Assembly: GCA_013396525.1 (NCBI GenBank)
Contig: VWYX01000013.1
Location: 2,439,472-2,503,471 of the forward strand
DNA length: 64,000 nucleotides
Origin: Chaetorhynchus papuensis
Lineage: Eukaryota; Chordata; Aves; Passeriformes; Rhipiduridae
Direction of reading: 5' to 3'
Under the pieces are notes generated by a model. That model made no database searches, was not told where the DNA came from, and saw nothing but the letters and a program-made list of their open reading frames with translations. Each line of letters begins with the position of its first letter. The first letter of the stretch is position 1. Of this stretch, positions 1 to 11,713 are shown piece after piece. Both the position numbers and the translations under genes were made by a program.

Positions 1-2403
1 TTTGATCTCATTGTTAGAACTATCCAAAATATTTAGATGTACACCTCTAAGTTATCTGGACTACTACAGACTTTAAGAAATGATGTAGTAGAGAAAAATA
101 ATTTCAAAAGTCTACATTAATGTTGCAGAATAGGGAGGTTAGTTTACTTACCTTCTGCTTGAGTTTTCCTGAGGCAAATAGCTTTATATTATAGTTAGAC
201 AAACCTTTGTTACAGACTCTTCTGTACTAAAGTGAACAGTACAGACTGATAGAAGGCAGTCTGCTAAAACAGACCTAGGCTGTTACAGCAATATTCTGTC
301 TCTTTCCCTCATCTTTCCCCTTAAACAAGGGTCCCTAACCTGTGGTTTTAAGGTCAGTAATACTACTGAGGAGACTTCACCATTTTTATTTTCCCATGGC
401 TATAAGCTGCACTAGATCTAAAGATATAGATGGATTAGGCCAAGTTACAGAGAGCAAAACTTGCTCATGACTTGTATGGCTTATTTATTTTACTGCCATT
501 TTAGGCCAGAGAAGTTCAGTGCAATTGCTCTAGCAACAAGGAGCGATACATGGTACAAAACTCCAAAGGAATAGGGAAAGTGGTATCAGAAAGAGTGGTA
601 AACCCTAGAACACCTTCAGGACTGCTGAATTTTTTCTAGGTAGTCAGGAACAACATGTCTTCTTCATGGTATTGCCATTTCTGAATACAGCTGCATTCAG
701 GAAAAAGGTGTCTGCTTAAGAGTCTCAGTAGAAGCTGGTGGTTTTGGGGTTTTCTTCACCTGATCATTGCATGAGTATCCTATGTTTAAAAGAAGGGTTC
801 TACCAATTTCCTTCCCTCACGAACTAATTTAGAAATAACTAACTTAATAATAGTGGCAGGATAGCTTTGTAATATGGATGTAAATGCTCTGAAGCACCAC
901 CTGTGCTCAACAAGGGTTATGGAGCTTTAGCAGGATACCTTAGAGACAAGACTGCTCCATAGAAAACAGGGAGAGGCATCTGTGGAATATGGAGCACTTA
1001 AGCTGCCTCACACTCTTGACTTGCCTTCAGGACCCTGTGGATTCCTATAACAATAAGGGGCCCTAGCTCATGAATACCTCAGTTGGCAGCTACAGAATTT
1101 GATGCCACTTGAATAGTTTTGTGGGAATAGAAGAGAGAGGATCTAGTTCTCTGCTGTGACACATTCTAGAAAACCAGACAAGACCTGTTCTAGCAACTGT
1201 CCCAAACTAACTAATATTTAGTCATAAGTAACATTTTCAGAGGCTACCGTTGCTTATAAATGACATCTTTTGGTAGCTTTTTACAACCCCAAAGTAGTAA
1301 GCAAATGTGGAACTTATTTCAAAGTTGAAGCATGTGGATGACCACCAAGTATACAAGTAGATAGAAGTAGAAAAGGGGACAAAACCAAATGAAACATGGA
1401 TTAAAAGCAGGGTGAGTTTATAACCACACACAAAACCTACTGCCTGTGCTGAAGAGATAAGCAACAAAGGTAAAGAGGAAGATCTAGAAAAGTTTCCATC
1501 TTGAATGTTCAAAATAATTGATAACATGTTAATTCTACGCAGTTTGTATGCAGAAACTTCCTTAGTTTCTTTCACTGCCAAAAATGTTACATTCCCACAC
1601 AGGTGACTGTGAAGCCTCGCAAGTGAATGACAAACCAGAACACAGGAATCTTTCTGCAGCATTGTCCCCGTTTGAGACAAGTCACCCCAAGACAAGCATC
1701 CTGTAGTATGACTTGTGGTGGTTATCTAGGCTAGGAAGGAAAGCAATTCGGAACCTACGATACGGATCTGGTGTGAAAAATATACAACCATAAAGGTCTG
1801 AATCCAAGTTCATTGACAATGTGATGACAATCATCTGTCTCACTCCTACATGATACTGTCAGTTTGTACCGCTCCAAAGAATGTACCAACAGCCTCCTCC
1901 TAGACTGAGAATGGCAAAAGGAGGAAGGTTTTGGTACAGAATCACTGGCTCTTCTCCTTTGCTTCAAATGGTACAGAACTGGTCTTGGCAAGCTGTGTCT
2001 TGCATGCTTATGGAACTGTAGGCTTTTAGGACAGCTGTGCTATGGGAATGTCTCCACATTGTACTATTAAAGGTCTGCTACACATACCCTTAATGCTCAA
2101 ATTCATGCTAAGATTCCCAAATAAATTTTTCTCTATGGACTCGACTTTTCTGCCCAAATTTTGCCTGGTTCTACTAAAAATAATGTAATAGCCAATGAAA
2201 AAGACAGCATAAATCCTGGTGGAATACGAGACACACTTTTCTATGAAAAATAATTTATTAACAACATAATAATGCAATTCTACCCATGCAAGAAAGAAAA
2301 TGTTGTGTACTTAATGCCTAAGTTATGTATTATGTTAACAAAAAAATTACAAGTCCTTCTAAACCCACTCTAGGGGTGGCAGCTAACAACAGAAAATCCT
2401 TAC
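1..2403. other. Intron downstream of E22 (partial)
   Basis: I looked on the minus strand for the third SH3 domain (ALYNY, WFVG and FPGNYV motifs) and did not find it, so the terminal exons lie beyond the left edge. Open frames at 1237-2277 on the minus strand have no recognised motif. No transposon was identified with confidence. Confidence 0.65.
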
Positions 2404-2607
2404 CTTAGTTGAACTTAAATGATGTATTCTGTCACTAGAATAGCTTTGGGGTATCGGAGGGTCAGGATAGTCATCAACACTTTTTGATGGATTCTTTTTG
2501 ATGACTTCTACATAGGAAACAGGGAAGATGCCTTGTTTGTTGGTTCCTGGTATTTTACCTTCATACCAGTTTTGATCAACTCGTTTAAGAAGAATTACTC
2601 TGTCTCC
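2404..2607 (-). CDS. SORBS2: SORBS2 E22, SH3 domain 2 and YPDPPIP linker
   Basis: This 204-bp exon is phase 0-0. It encodes GDRVILLKRVDQNWYEGKIP, then GTNKQGIFPVSYVEVIKK, then a linker with DDYPDPPIPQSYSSDRIHHL and SSTK. It completes SH3-2 with the conserved NWYEG and GIFPVSYVE motifs. The linker YPDPPIPxSYSSDRIHxLSS is nearly identical to mammals. The acceptor is AATGCATTTCAG and the donor is GTAAGG. The next exon (PQRPVFTHEN in mammals, leading to SH3-3) is not in the window. Confidence 0.97.
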
Positions 2608-4323
2608 CTGAAATGCATTATGAAAATGAGTTATCAGCACACACACTGGAAGTTAATTTTGTACATAACAAGTATTATTTTAACACATAATAGTATTTTC
2701 CCTGCAGTTCTGTTTCCCATCAGTCTTGAGCATCCATCTCCATTTTCCCATTTCTCCTCCCATTGAAAATAACTATATATAAAACTACCATCCCAGTAAA
2801 ATGAGGGGTTAGGCATGGACTGAAAATGCTGAGGGGAATCTCATGTAGTCCTCTCTTCCTGCTTGAGAGATTAACACTTCTCTTTGGAACATAACCTATT
2901 TTAATTGTTGGTCAAACTGCTAACTAATGCCCCAACTATAATATGCAACCGTGACAGCTATGCCCATCTTTTCTTAAGAGTGATAAAAGTTAAACAATGA
3001 AGTCCATGCAAGTGCTTTGTTATCAGTAACACTGGAATAAGTGGAGGTAGAGAACAAAAAAGTGAGTCTATTGGAAATGTGAGAGAAAGAAGTGCTTTTC
3101 CTGTGTAAAATGGGCAGGGCCCCACTGTTTTTAGAGACACTGTCTTTGTAAAAATTGAAATGGAGAACATCAACTTCATATTCACACTTTTTACTTCATG
3201 AGCTACACCCTTCTTTGGTTTACATGATGCACTTTTCACCATGTGTCTTTTTGAAAGAAATCCTTGCCTATTTGTTTTGCATTCTTTTGGGTTTCTTTAA
3301 TTTTGTTTCTGTAGTTGATGTGTGGAGTTCACTACAATTGTCTTTAGTGAGATGGAACAAAAGAAAACCAGTGCAAGTCAACTTTTCAAACAAACCAAAA
3401 TTGGGCTGTCAAGATTATGATCACCACAATAAACACAAAAGCTAATTTTAAAAAGAAATAAAACATCGAATTACCCCCAACCTCTAATTTCTCTAAGTTC
3501 CTATTCCTGGGTTTTTTTAGACCTCTTTGACATTTACTAATTTCAAATGAGTAAAAAACACCCATTATTTTCAGTAATGCTGGATTAGGCTCTAGGTCAG
3601 CCACAAACATCTCTATCCTTACTTTTTTGTTCAAAATAAAAACAAACCACTGTAAAGTTCTCTGAACTCTAATTCTTAAAAAAAAGAAAAATGTAAGGGG
3701 CAGAATTTCCCAGTGGATGAGAAGTGCACGCTACTTACGACTAAGTATTTAATATCTGCAAAAAAAAAGTTTCTCTACAGTGTTAATAGTCCAGTGTCTA
3801 ACAAACTTCAGAAATTAAACAGTTATTTTGCTCATGTGCAGTTCAGTATAGTCACCAGGATGTGCATAGGAAAGATAATAGAACATTACAAAGAGAGAAC
3901 AGTTATTAATGAAATATTTACATTCACAAAAATGTATCTGAGGCTTTTTCTTGTACTTTTATCTTCAGTAACTTTCTATTTATTCTGTATTAAAAACCTT
4001 ACCACAATAACTGTGACAGCAGGAATAATAATTAAAAAAAGGAATAGATAATGAATTTAGCTGGGCAGTTAGCAGATGTTTGCAGTTACTACTCTGCCAC
4101 AATCCAAATTAAAGGCGCAACACATTTACACTATTTGCAGGTAGCTGAGACAGACTGCAAGCCAACAAGCTATTATGTTAGAGTTTCCTACTGTGGCATA
4201 GCTTTTTGTGTTGCAAATCTTGAATGTAGAGTGCACCAAAGCACAGTATTTATGTATATATTGATTCTGTGTAGCAGGAGACACTATAACAGTATTTTGA
4301 TGGAAGATAGTTCTCAATTGTAC
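2608..4323. other. Intron 21 (1.7 kb)
   Basis: This intron is AT-rich. Open frames at 3155-3445 and 3713-4335 are low-complexity or overlap the next exon boundary in the wrong strand. No repeat is recognised. Confidence 0.65.
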
Positions 4324-4452
4324 CTTTCTAAGTGATAACTCCACATTTGTGTCTGCACTGAAATTATATTTGGCAACAGCTTCTCCAATCTCTCCAATCT
4401 GTGCAGGGGGAGGTGGCCTGGCAGGCTGTGCTTTTTCTGGGGGAGAAAGTTT
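4324..4452 (-). CDS. SORBS2: SORBS2 E21, Pro-rich linker and start of SH3 domain 2
   Basis: This 129-bp exon is phase 0-0. It encodes KLSPPEKAQPARPPPPAQ, IGEIGEAVAKYNF and SADTNVELSLRK. The AVAKYNF motif is the ALYDY equivalent of SH3-2 (atypical, Lys in place of Leu/Tyr, as in mammals). The preceding ARPPPPAQ run is a candidate intramolecular SH3 ligand. The acceptor is TTTTTCCTTAG and the donor is GTACAA. It needs E22 to complete the domain. Confidence 0.97.
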
Positions 4453-4547
4453 CTAAGGAAAAAGAAAAAACCAGATTTTCATCATTCTCATGTGGTTTGT
4501 GGACCTATTACCCAAATTAAGTAAAGGAATTAAAACAGAGAACAAAC
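4453..4547. other. Intron 20, 95-nt mini-intron
   Basis: This intron separates the two SH3 coding units. It has the weak donor GTTTGT and the acceptor TTTTTTCTTTTTCCTTAG. A 95-nt length is near the lower end of vertebrate introns, favouring splicing by intron definition. Confidence 0.95.
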
Positions 4548-4662
4548 CTCAACATAAGAAATTGGGAATATTCCAACTCTTCCATGGTGCTCACCCTCAT
4601 ACCAGTTTTGATCAATTTTCCTGAGGATATAGACAGTATCTCCTTTCTTAAAGGACAGCTCT
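4548..4662 (-). CDS. SORBS2: SORBS2 E20, core of SH3 domain 1
   Basis: This 115-bp exon is phase 2 to 0. It encodes KELSFKKGDTVYILRKID, QNWYEGEHHGRVGIF and PISYVE. It holds the RT-loop acidic and ELSF elements, the conserved WY of the ligand pocket (NWYEG) and the FPxxYV signature. It matches mammalian SORBS2 closely. The acceptor is ATTTGTTACAG and the donor is GTTTGT, which is non-consensus at +3 to +5. The following intron is only 95 nt. Confidence 0.97.
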
Positions 4663-5741
4663 CTGTAACAAATTTATTTATATCAGATGTTTATAGCTTT
4701 ACATTTAACTCTTCTCCCTGCATGGTTCCTGACATCTTTACAGTTTGGAACTGAAACAGAATATAACTAAACATTTGAAGAAAAAGTGTCACAGCTGTGG
4801 TACATTTACCAGTTGATCATACCATATAAAATCAAATTACTCGCATTTATGAATCCCACGCTTCTGCTCTACACTTTTTTTTTCAAGACAGCAATTTAGA
4901 AGCATGAAGAACACAGTATTATGTTCTCACCATTTCTTGATACTCAGAGACTGTGATATGTTAAATGTTAGATACCAAAATAAGGGAGTTTTTAAAATAA
5001 TTAAGAATATTTTCAGATCCTGGCTTAGGAGATCTTTGCTGTATCATCCATTTGATTTTTCAAGAGCTAATGTGCTGCTCTGGTAATTTCAGTTGTGAGT
5101 TTTGTCCTAGACACAGCTAACATAATTCTAGTGTCAATGTTTGGCCATATCTAAAGATAGTTTAAATTTAAACAATCTGAAGAATGTTTAAATGATCATT
5201 GGAACAACAGCAGAAATGAAATGTAGACATTGTACTTTGACTCTCTCATATCCTGAATCAGTGGTTCCCAATCTTGTTTTTGTTATGGACCCCTGCTTTT
5301 TGTGTTGGTATGTGTCATGTCACATCCTGCAGAAAGCCTGTGCATCTTAAGACAGACAGGAAGATGCTGAAGCAATATACTTTTGATAAACTCACTATCT
5401 ATGACAGTATTTTAAGCACTTTACCCTCTGTCACCTTAATGTAATTCACAAAAAATGAAGAGTACTCAGTGGGTATCCCTCACAACTCGTGCTCTAGAAG
5501 GCTGAAGATGCACAGCTATTCATATGTTCAAACAAATACAATGGAGAATATAGTAATTTAAGACATTTTTATTACAAAGTAACTTCTCACACAGTTCGCT
5601 AATGCAGGGACTACTGTGACAGCAAGCAGGGTCCTCTTGTCCATGGCATTTGCTGTTGAAACTGGCTCAAACACCAGTTAAGTGGTAGAAGGAGTTTGCT
5701 TGAATTACAAATTCTAAAATGAACAAAAGTCTAGTACTTAC
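4663..5741. other. Intron 19 (1.1 kb)
   Basis: This intron contains a sequence resembling one end of a hAT-type DNA transposon (5259 onward). The rest is AT-rich and featureless. Confidence 0.6.
5259..5400 (+). mobile_element. Possible hAT (Charlie-like) transposon end
   Basis: CAGTGGTTCCCAATCTTGTT followed by ATGGACCCCTGCT resembles the 5' terminal inverted repeat and subterminal sequence of vertebrate hAT/Charlie elements. No matching opposite terminus or 8-bp target duplication was found nearby, so the right end is arbitrary and the call rests on one end only. Confidence 0.4.
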
Positions 5742-5788
5742 TTAGGAGTTTGAGCTTTAAAGTCATATACAGCTCTAGCTGGCAGTTT
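5742..5788 (-). CDS. SORBS2: SORBS2 E19, start of SH3 domain 1
   Basis: This 47-bp exon is phase 0 to 2 and encodes KLPARAVYDFKAQTP. ARAVYDF is the ALYDY-type first strand and ligand-contact motif of SH3-1. The acceptor is CCTATTTTTCAG and the donor is GTAAGT. It must be joined to E20 to complete the domain. SH3-1 and SH3-2 bind proline-rich partners such as vinculin, Abl/Arg and WAVE regulators in this family. Confidence 0.96.
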
Positions 5789-7355
5789 CTGAAAAATAGG
5801 CAAAGTGATTAATACATTCAGATAGTATTACTATATGATAAATGTGTTTCAACTTTTAAGAAGGTGGCCAAGATCCAAAAAGAAAAGGATGGGCTTTACA
5901 GTGGTTCTTGCAGAAATAGGCAGTTAAATATATGGCTTTCTTTTTTAAGGCAGATAGGTGTTTGGGATTTAGTGTTCTAAAAACGGAAATAGCTGAATTT
6001 TAATGCAGACTACTTTCAACTTCATGTTTAAGAGAAGTACTGAAGTAAATGAGAAAGTTAACTATGTCAATGTGACTTGTAGGCAACTAGATCTCCAGGT
6101 ACAACATAAATACACATACATCTGGTAATGTAACTACTAAAGCAAATAACAGAAGAAAGGGGATAATATTAAAAGAACAGTGGAGCTGTTTAAATACAAA
6201 ATACTTTGAAAGGTACAAAACATACTGCAAATAGAAAGCCTTTCCCCTTTCACATTTTTAAACCTTTTAAAGTGATCTTAAAAATGGCCTGTAATTTAAG
6301 TATTTTATATATTTTCAAATTGAAAGATGACTTTCTATGTCATTAGATTCTTTAAAAGAAACACACAATATGGCTCCTGGAACTTTTTTAGCCTGTATAT
6401 TGTAATGAGAAGTCTTTTTTTAGAAAATCAAACTTTAAATCAAATTGCAGCAATATAAACATGTCAGTGGGGTGTAAATGGATCTCAATTCAGTTCTAAC
6501 CATACCACCATTTACCAAGGTAGATAGCCCAGAGCAAAGTCTTATATATCAGCAATTAAAATATAGCAACCTTTTATACTGCCATTATTCTGTGAAATAT
6601 TTTAATAAAAATCAACTGAAATTGTTAACAATCCATGGCCTGTAGATGGTGGTTAATTTAAATGTATTTTACGATTTAAAAAAATTCATGAAGCCTGTTT
6701 GGAGAGCATTTATCGTTATAGATCTATGAGCATTCTTAAGATGTGGAATAATATACTTTATTTTTCAGTAAGTACTTTTCAGTGATACTTTGTGTTACTT
6801 TATAGGTGGTATGCCTGCTTCCATTTCCTCTTCCATCTAATTATAATCACCAACTGCTACAGATGTTAGAGACTGCTTTTAGGATAAGAGGTTTTGTCTA
6901 ATCCACTAACAGCAGTGGTTTGCTTTCCGAACAAAAATAATGGTGAAATAGAGATGTTTTGTATCAGTTTTGAAACTACCAAGGCAGCTTCTTTGGGTAA
7001 CACTTTGGGTTTCTAAAGAGCCTTTCCCCAGTCACAGCTGTTCTTTTTCTCTGTTCCAAACACACACTCCAATCAGCTTTGACAGAGCTGATCAATGACT
7101 AGTGAATTTATGTCCAGGTCTATTTAATAATAGACAGAAGAAAACCACTTATCTTACAAAGCTTGATATTATTTTAATTTGTTGAAGTACCAATCTCCTT
7201 AATGAAAAAGGAAGATGCTGATCCATATGATGATAAGTAACTGTTCCTTTGGTCTGCATTTTTATAGCGTCTTAAAAGCAACACAAATCTTGTTTCAACT
7301 ATGTTACCAATCTTCCATATGGATATCGCTGCGTTATTTATTGTTGTTTCACTAC
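5789..7355. other. Intron 18 (1.6 kb)
   Basis: This is an AT-rich intron with oligo-T runs. No exon, repeat or open frame of note is seen. Confidence 0.7.
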
Positions 7356-7447
7356 CTCTTTGTCTGTAGTTCCTCTTCTCTCCCTTGGAGTACATCGTCC
7401 CACATCAGTGAAAGCAGAAGAATAGCTTCCAGGAGACTCCTGGTCTA
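7356..7447 (-). CDS. SORBS2: SORBS2 E18, linker before SH3-1
   Basis: This 92-bp exon is phase 1 to 0. It encodes DQESPGSYSSAFTDVGR then CTPRERRGTTDKE. It matches the mammalian DRESPRSYSSTLTDMGRSAPRERRGTPEKE linker. The acceptor is ACTGTTTTCAG and the donor is GTAGTG, a weak site. Ser and Arg-Glu-Arg-Arg content suggests a flexible linker with possible phosphorylation. The exon joins E17 or E16 in the same phase. Confidence 0.94.
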
Positions 7448-9462
7448 CTGAAAACAGAAATTATGTGAAACAATGATAAACAAAACCATTCAAATCTGTG
7501 ATGCTGCTTGGTTTCATTTAGGGGGGTGAAAGGATATTGAAATCTATTGTTTTACCTTTAATAGAAAGAAAAAACACATGATATGATGGTAAAGTGCACC
7601 TTTAAAGGAAAAAAAAATACTAACTTTAAGCAAAGGCTAAGGTTGGCCTCTGATACACAGCAGAAGAAACTATAGGACAGAGGATCCAGAGAGCACATTT
7701 ATGCCTCACTGTGAAAAGGAATGCTCCCCTGCTGGGCCAAGGGGAAGACATGACAGCAGCACTGGGACTTCATCGGGTTTCATGACACTGTTTTGGAATG
7801 GCAACACTATAAACAAACACATACTTACATGCACAACACATGATTCAAGCATGCTTCAATGAGAAAATGTGAAGAAACATTGTTTCCTCCTAAGTGATCT
7901 AAGATGCATTTCTACTTTACCAGGGGCACATGTTAGGCAGCACAAGGGAATTTAAAAGGATGTTACTTCATAAAAACAACTCTGTTTTAAGAGATGGAAT
8001 ACAAATCATATTACTCACCAATCTATGTGGCAGACTTCTCTAAAGCACAGTTTACCAATGTTTATTACAGGATAGTGAATATCTTCTCATGTTTTAATAA
8101 GAATAAAATCAAAATCTTACACACTCTATAGCTCTGCAAGTTGCCAATGTGAAATGAAAAAACTATTCAATGAACTGCCTCTTAACTTCTGAGAAGTCCT
8201 GTTTTAGTCTCCTACTACCACAGTGGTACTTTTTAGTGGAAACGTGATTTATGTTTGTCTTCCTTTTACTTCATGGCCACAGTCTTTTGTTACCAAGCTC
8301 ACATATTTCTAAAGAAATACAAGTGGAACAAAAGAAAGAACTGAAAGTATCAAATCCTTGGTTGTTGGCTAACCCACAAAAACTTGAGGCTACTGATAAA
8401 TACAGTGGAGGCAAAGAGATGAGATAATTCTATTATTTATGCCACTGGCTGCAAGCATGTCATTGCCAACAAGTAGATCACATCCCCAGTTCTGGACACC
8501 TTTTTTGAAATGGCATGTGTTCCTGAAGGAGGATGTATGCCCACTGCATAAACCTAAAGATACAATGACTCCAAACGCATCTATTATTATTATTTTTTTA
8601 ATTCCTAGCAGTAAGAGAAGGATATGAAAAAGGAGTGAAAATGCAGAAGTTTTAGGACAAACAATTTCCTTTTTTTCCTCTACAGCTCCTTATGCAGTCA
8701 ATATTGGCAGTTTTCAGTCATCTGCTATGACCTCCAGGTCTGTGTGTGGCTATAAAAGACACACAGATCCAACAAAACACGAAACTTGATTAGAAGTAGA
8801 GCTCAGCCGTGACTGGTGCTGATGGAAACTAACAGAATATTCTTCTTTACTCATTCTCCACGCTACTTTAGAGATATTAATGTTGACAGAGTGCATTGCT
8901 TTCCTCATGCCACACTCCTTCATAGCTGCAAAAGCTATTAGAAATCCACATTTACTTTACACTATAGATTTCCTCATTTTCACGGACTGGAAAATTCTCA
9001 TTTAGCAACTATAATATGTGACCAGCGCATTTTTCAACAACTTCAGTCTCACCATGTAGTACTATCTGACAGGGTTACCCATGACCAGGCCTCAAGTATG
9101 ACTAATTCCATTCTGAACTGCATTTAATATTTTAATTTTATCTAACCAAATTTTTTAACCTAATTTTCTATTGTAAATATGTCTATTATAACTAGTTAAG
9201 AAGAGATGCTTCAAAAAGTTATACAAAAATATGTGAGAATAAGGATAAGATGGGTCTGATCAAATATTGCATAATTTATGTTTTAAAGACATTCTCTCTT
9301 ACATCCATTTGGGATTTCAAGAATATCTTTCATGCAGTTCTTTCTTTGGAAAAAAATAAAAGGAAAAAAAAAAGAAGCAGAGCGACAAACAAAACTCAAA
9401 GCAGTAACTTTAGAAACAGACTGGTCATACTTACCCTTACAATTTAATTCGAGTTTTGATTA

Positions 9463-9501
9463 TTGAGAAATTTCCTTCTAAGAGGCTAGGAAATTTCTCA
9501 A
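9463..9501. repeat. Perfect 14-bp inverted repeat, 11-nt loop
   Basis: The left arm TTGAGAAATTTCCT (9463-9476) and right arm AGGAAATTTCTCAA (9488-9501) are exact reverse complements. The hairpin lies about 650 nt downstream of the E17 donor on the transcript strand. Confidence 0.92.
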
Positions 9502-9836
9502 AATTTCACAGACATATTGAAATTCTATGAAAAGAATTAATTTTGCTGCCACAGAAATTGGAAATTGTATTGTTTGAACAGTGGAAATGGAAACTTCCTA
9601 AAATGACCTTCACATCTATTCACAAAAAGTAATACAAAGCAGTGGATTCATAAGAAAACAGAATCAATTTTCTATGATACTGGCACAATTAACAGCATTT
9701 TTATCACTTACATTTAACAAAATTATATAGCACAACACATTTTAGATGCAGATTCTTTTTTTCTTAGTAATAAAGGAAGGGTTATCTGCATATTGTTTTC
9801 AGTTTGACCAGCATCTTATGATGCATGAATTCATTG

Positions 9837-9910
9837 CTATATATATAACGTATTTTTATGTTATATATGTTATATAATAATGTTATTCATATAACATCAT
9901 TATAATTTTT
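9837..9910. repeat. AT-rich tract of ATATAAC/GTTATAT inverted units
   Basis: Alternating TATATAAC, GTTATATA and ATATAACAT units form several overlapping imperfect palindromes in about 74 bp. It could extrude a cruciform or form a hairpin in RNA. It is most simply a degenerate TA microsatellite. Confidence 0.7.
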
Positions 9911-10153
9911 AGAACTAATACTCAATTAGCTGAAATTCACTGCTACTTCAGTTGTCCTGTTCACTGTATTTTGTGAATAGACAGCAAATTTATCTATCCT
10001 CAATACCTATGTGAAAATGATGTCCTTCACTAAGAATTTTGTGGGATGAAAGCTTCTTATAGACGACACAAAGTGGAATGAGAAAGGGTGGGAAACACAG
10101 GGAGTAAGGTTGGATAAGTCAATCACAAGGATAGAGGAAGAAAGTTAATCCAC

Positions 10154-11713
10154 CTTGGAAACACAGTGCACTATCATTGTTGTTAGTTGCATCCATGTCT
10201 GGAAAAGAGGCACTAAGAGGTAATCTTCCACAATCATTCTGGTACAGTGGACAATGGATAGCACCATCTTGAGGCAGTGGATGAAAAGGCTGGTGCGTGG
10301 GACTCTTTTTCAGAGCTTTAAGAGATGAATTCCTTTCTGGAATGTCTGGAAGCAGCTCAGTAATAAGTCTGTGTAATATACTGTTGTCGGGCAAGCTACC
10401 CCGCCTTTTTTCAGCTTTAATTTGGTCACAGATGTCTTTAAGTGCAGAATCTAGTGCTTCAAAGACAGATGACTTGCATTTTTTCTTGTCAGTTTGTTTT
10501 TTAGGAGCTGCACTTTTTTTCCTCCGGAAAGGCACTGGACTGACTAGGAATGCTATCTTAGAGAGGCCAGATTCTGCTTCCTGTCTTCTTGGATCTTCAG
10601 TGGTTTCTTGCTTAGCCCTTTCATGTTTTAGCATGGTGGTGAAGCGGGTGTAGGATGCTGGGCATCGCCCTTTGCAGGAGCTGATGAGATGCCTGTGGTG
10701 GTGGTGATGGTGGTGGTGGTGATGGCCTGATCCATAAAAGCTTTCAGATGAAGTGAAGGAAAAGTGATCAAAGTCACTTTCGCTACAAAAGGATGAACCC
10801 TCTATCTGGATAAAGTCACTGAGATCAGAAACCACTCCATCTTGATCGCTGTCTGAAAAATCTATATGAGATCGCTGTGGCTCATCACTGGTCACTTCAA
10901 TATGAATTGGCACCAGGGTTTTAGACTTGTAGCTCCGTTGTACCTGAGAGGGGTGTCTGACTGGAGTTTCTTCTTCCAGCAAGGATTCAATAGAAAATCG
11001 CCTCTTTGGACACAAGCCATTTTTAGGAGGCTCTAGTGTAACAGTTGACAACATGTCATCACCAAGGTTCGGCATTGATTTTGACTTCTGAATTAACTTT
11101 TCAAACTCAGATATTCTGGTTGGCACCATGTCTCTGGGCACCTCCTCAGTAGAAGACTCTCTCCATCCTTGAAGAATACCTTTGTGCTGTTCTTTTTCAT
11201 ACTGCAGTATTCTGGACTTGACAGAACAAATCACCTCAGAATTCATCAAGTCCTTGCGATTGATGCGGTGCATCTTTTTGTACATCTTCAGGAAACCCGG
11301 AGCATCATGTGCAGATCTGTGACGAACTCTTGACCTACCACTACCACGGCCCTCGACATATGGGGAGTTCCAGTTCATTGAGCAAATTTCTTTGGAGTCC
11401 TCCTCACATAACAGAGAGCCCATGCTTTCAGCCTTGGCCTGTGCATCAGGATAGCTATCGTGATCATCTGTTAACAGGTCATCACAGCTACGAGATTTCC
11501 TCTTTGGAGAAGCAGCTTCCTCTGTGCTACTCCAGACTTCTGCATTTTGGCGAGTCATTTGCCAGCCATTCTTGTAGCTGGTTGCCCTTCTTGAATCATT
11601 TGGAACAGCTAAATGTTGTCTGTAAGTGCTACAGTAATCTAATTCATTTGAGGTGTTGTGGTTGTGCACCGAGTAACTTAAAAGGGATGGATATACTTTG
11701 CTAATATCCCCAC
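10154..11713 (-). CDS. SORBS2: SORBS2 E17, giant neuronal nArgBP2 exon (1560 bp)
   Basis: This 1560-bp exon, phase 1-1, encodes about 520 residues that define the neuronal isoform nArgBP2. Conserved landmarks in order are SELDYCSTYRQHL-type start (here NELDYCSTYRQHL), KSRSCDDLL, ESMGSLLCEEDSKE, FLKMYKKMHRINRKDL, VPTRISEFEKLIQKSKSMPN, CPKRRFSIESLLEEE, SDSDQDGVVSDLSDF, the ten-His run, SCKGRCPASYTRFTTMLKHE, VSPVPFRRKKS, and SALKDICDQIKAEKRRG. The region is mostly disordered, with basophilic phosphosites (RRFSIE, KSKSMP). The exon lies upstream of the SH3 exons. The acceptor (CTATGGATTATAAAG) is weak and the donor (CAAG/GTGGAT) is non-consensus, fitting regulated inclusion. Read-through past the donor meets a stop after 11 intron-encoded codons. 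Confidence 0.97.
10695..10724 (-). repeat. SORBS2: Poly-histidine codon run (10 His)
   Basis: Ten consecutive His codons (eight CAC, two CAT) follow FYGSG and precede RHLISS within E17. Mammalian SORBS2 has a slightly longer run at the same site (from recall), so the tract is conserved and length-variable. His runs often direct nuclear-speckle localisation; no such role is shown here. Confidence 0.97.

Larger units (their letters stand above)
7448..10153. other. Intron 17 (2.7 kb)
   Basis: This intron contains a perfect 14-bp inverted repeat (9463-9501) and an AT-palindromic tract (9837-9910), both within 700 nt downstream of the E17 donor. No exon or known transposon was recognised. Confidence 0.6.

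Noticed and set aside
1..2403. Third SH3 domain and 3' end of SORBS2 inside the window
   Set aside because: None of the expected motifs (ALYNY, GWFVG, FPGNYVKRL) occur on the minus strand here.
9250..9447. 65-codon plus-strand frame with Lys/Arg run
   Set aside because: The basic run comes from an A-rich tract (KNKRKKKRSR). There are no neighbouring exons or homology.
11309..11704. 131-codon plus-strand open frame opposite E17
   Set aside because: It is antisense to a clearly conserved coding exon and has no motif. The same applies to 10297-10653.
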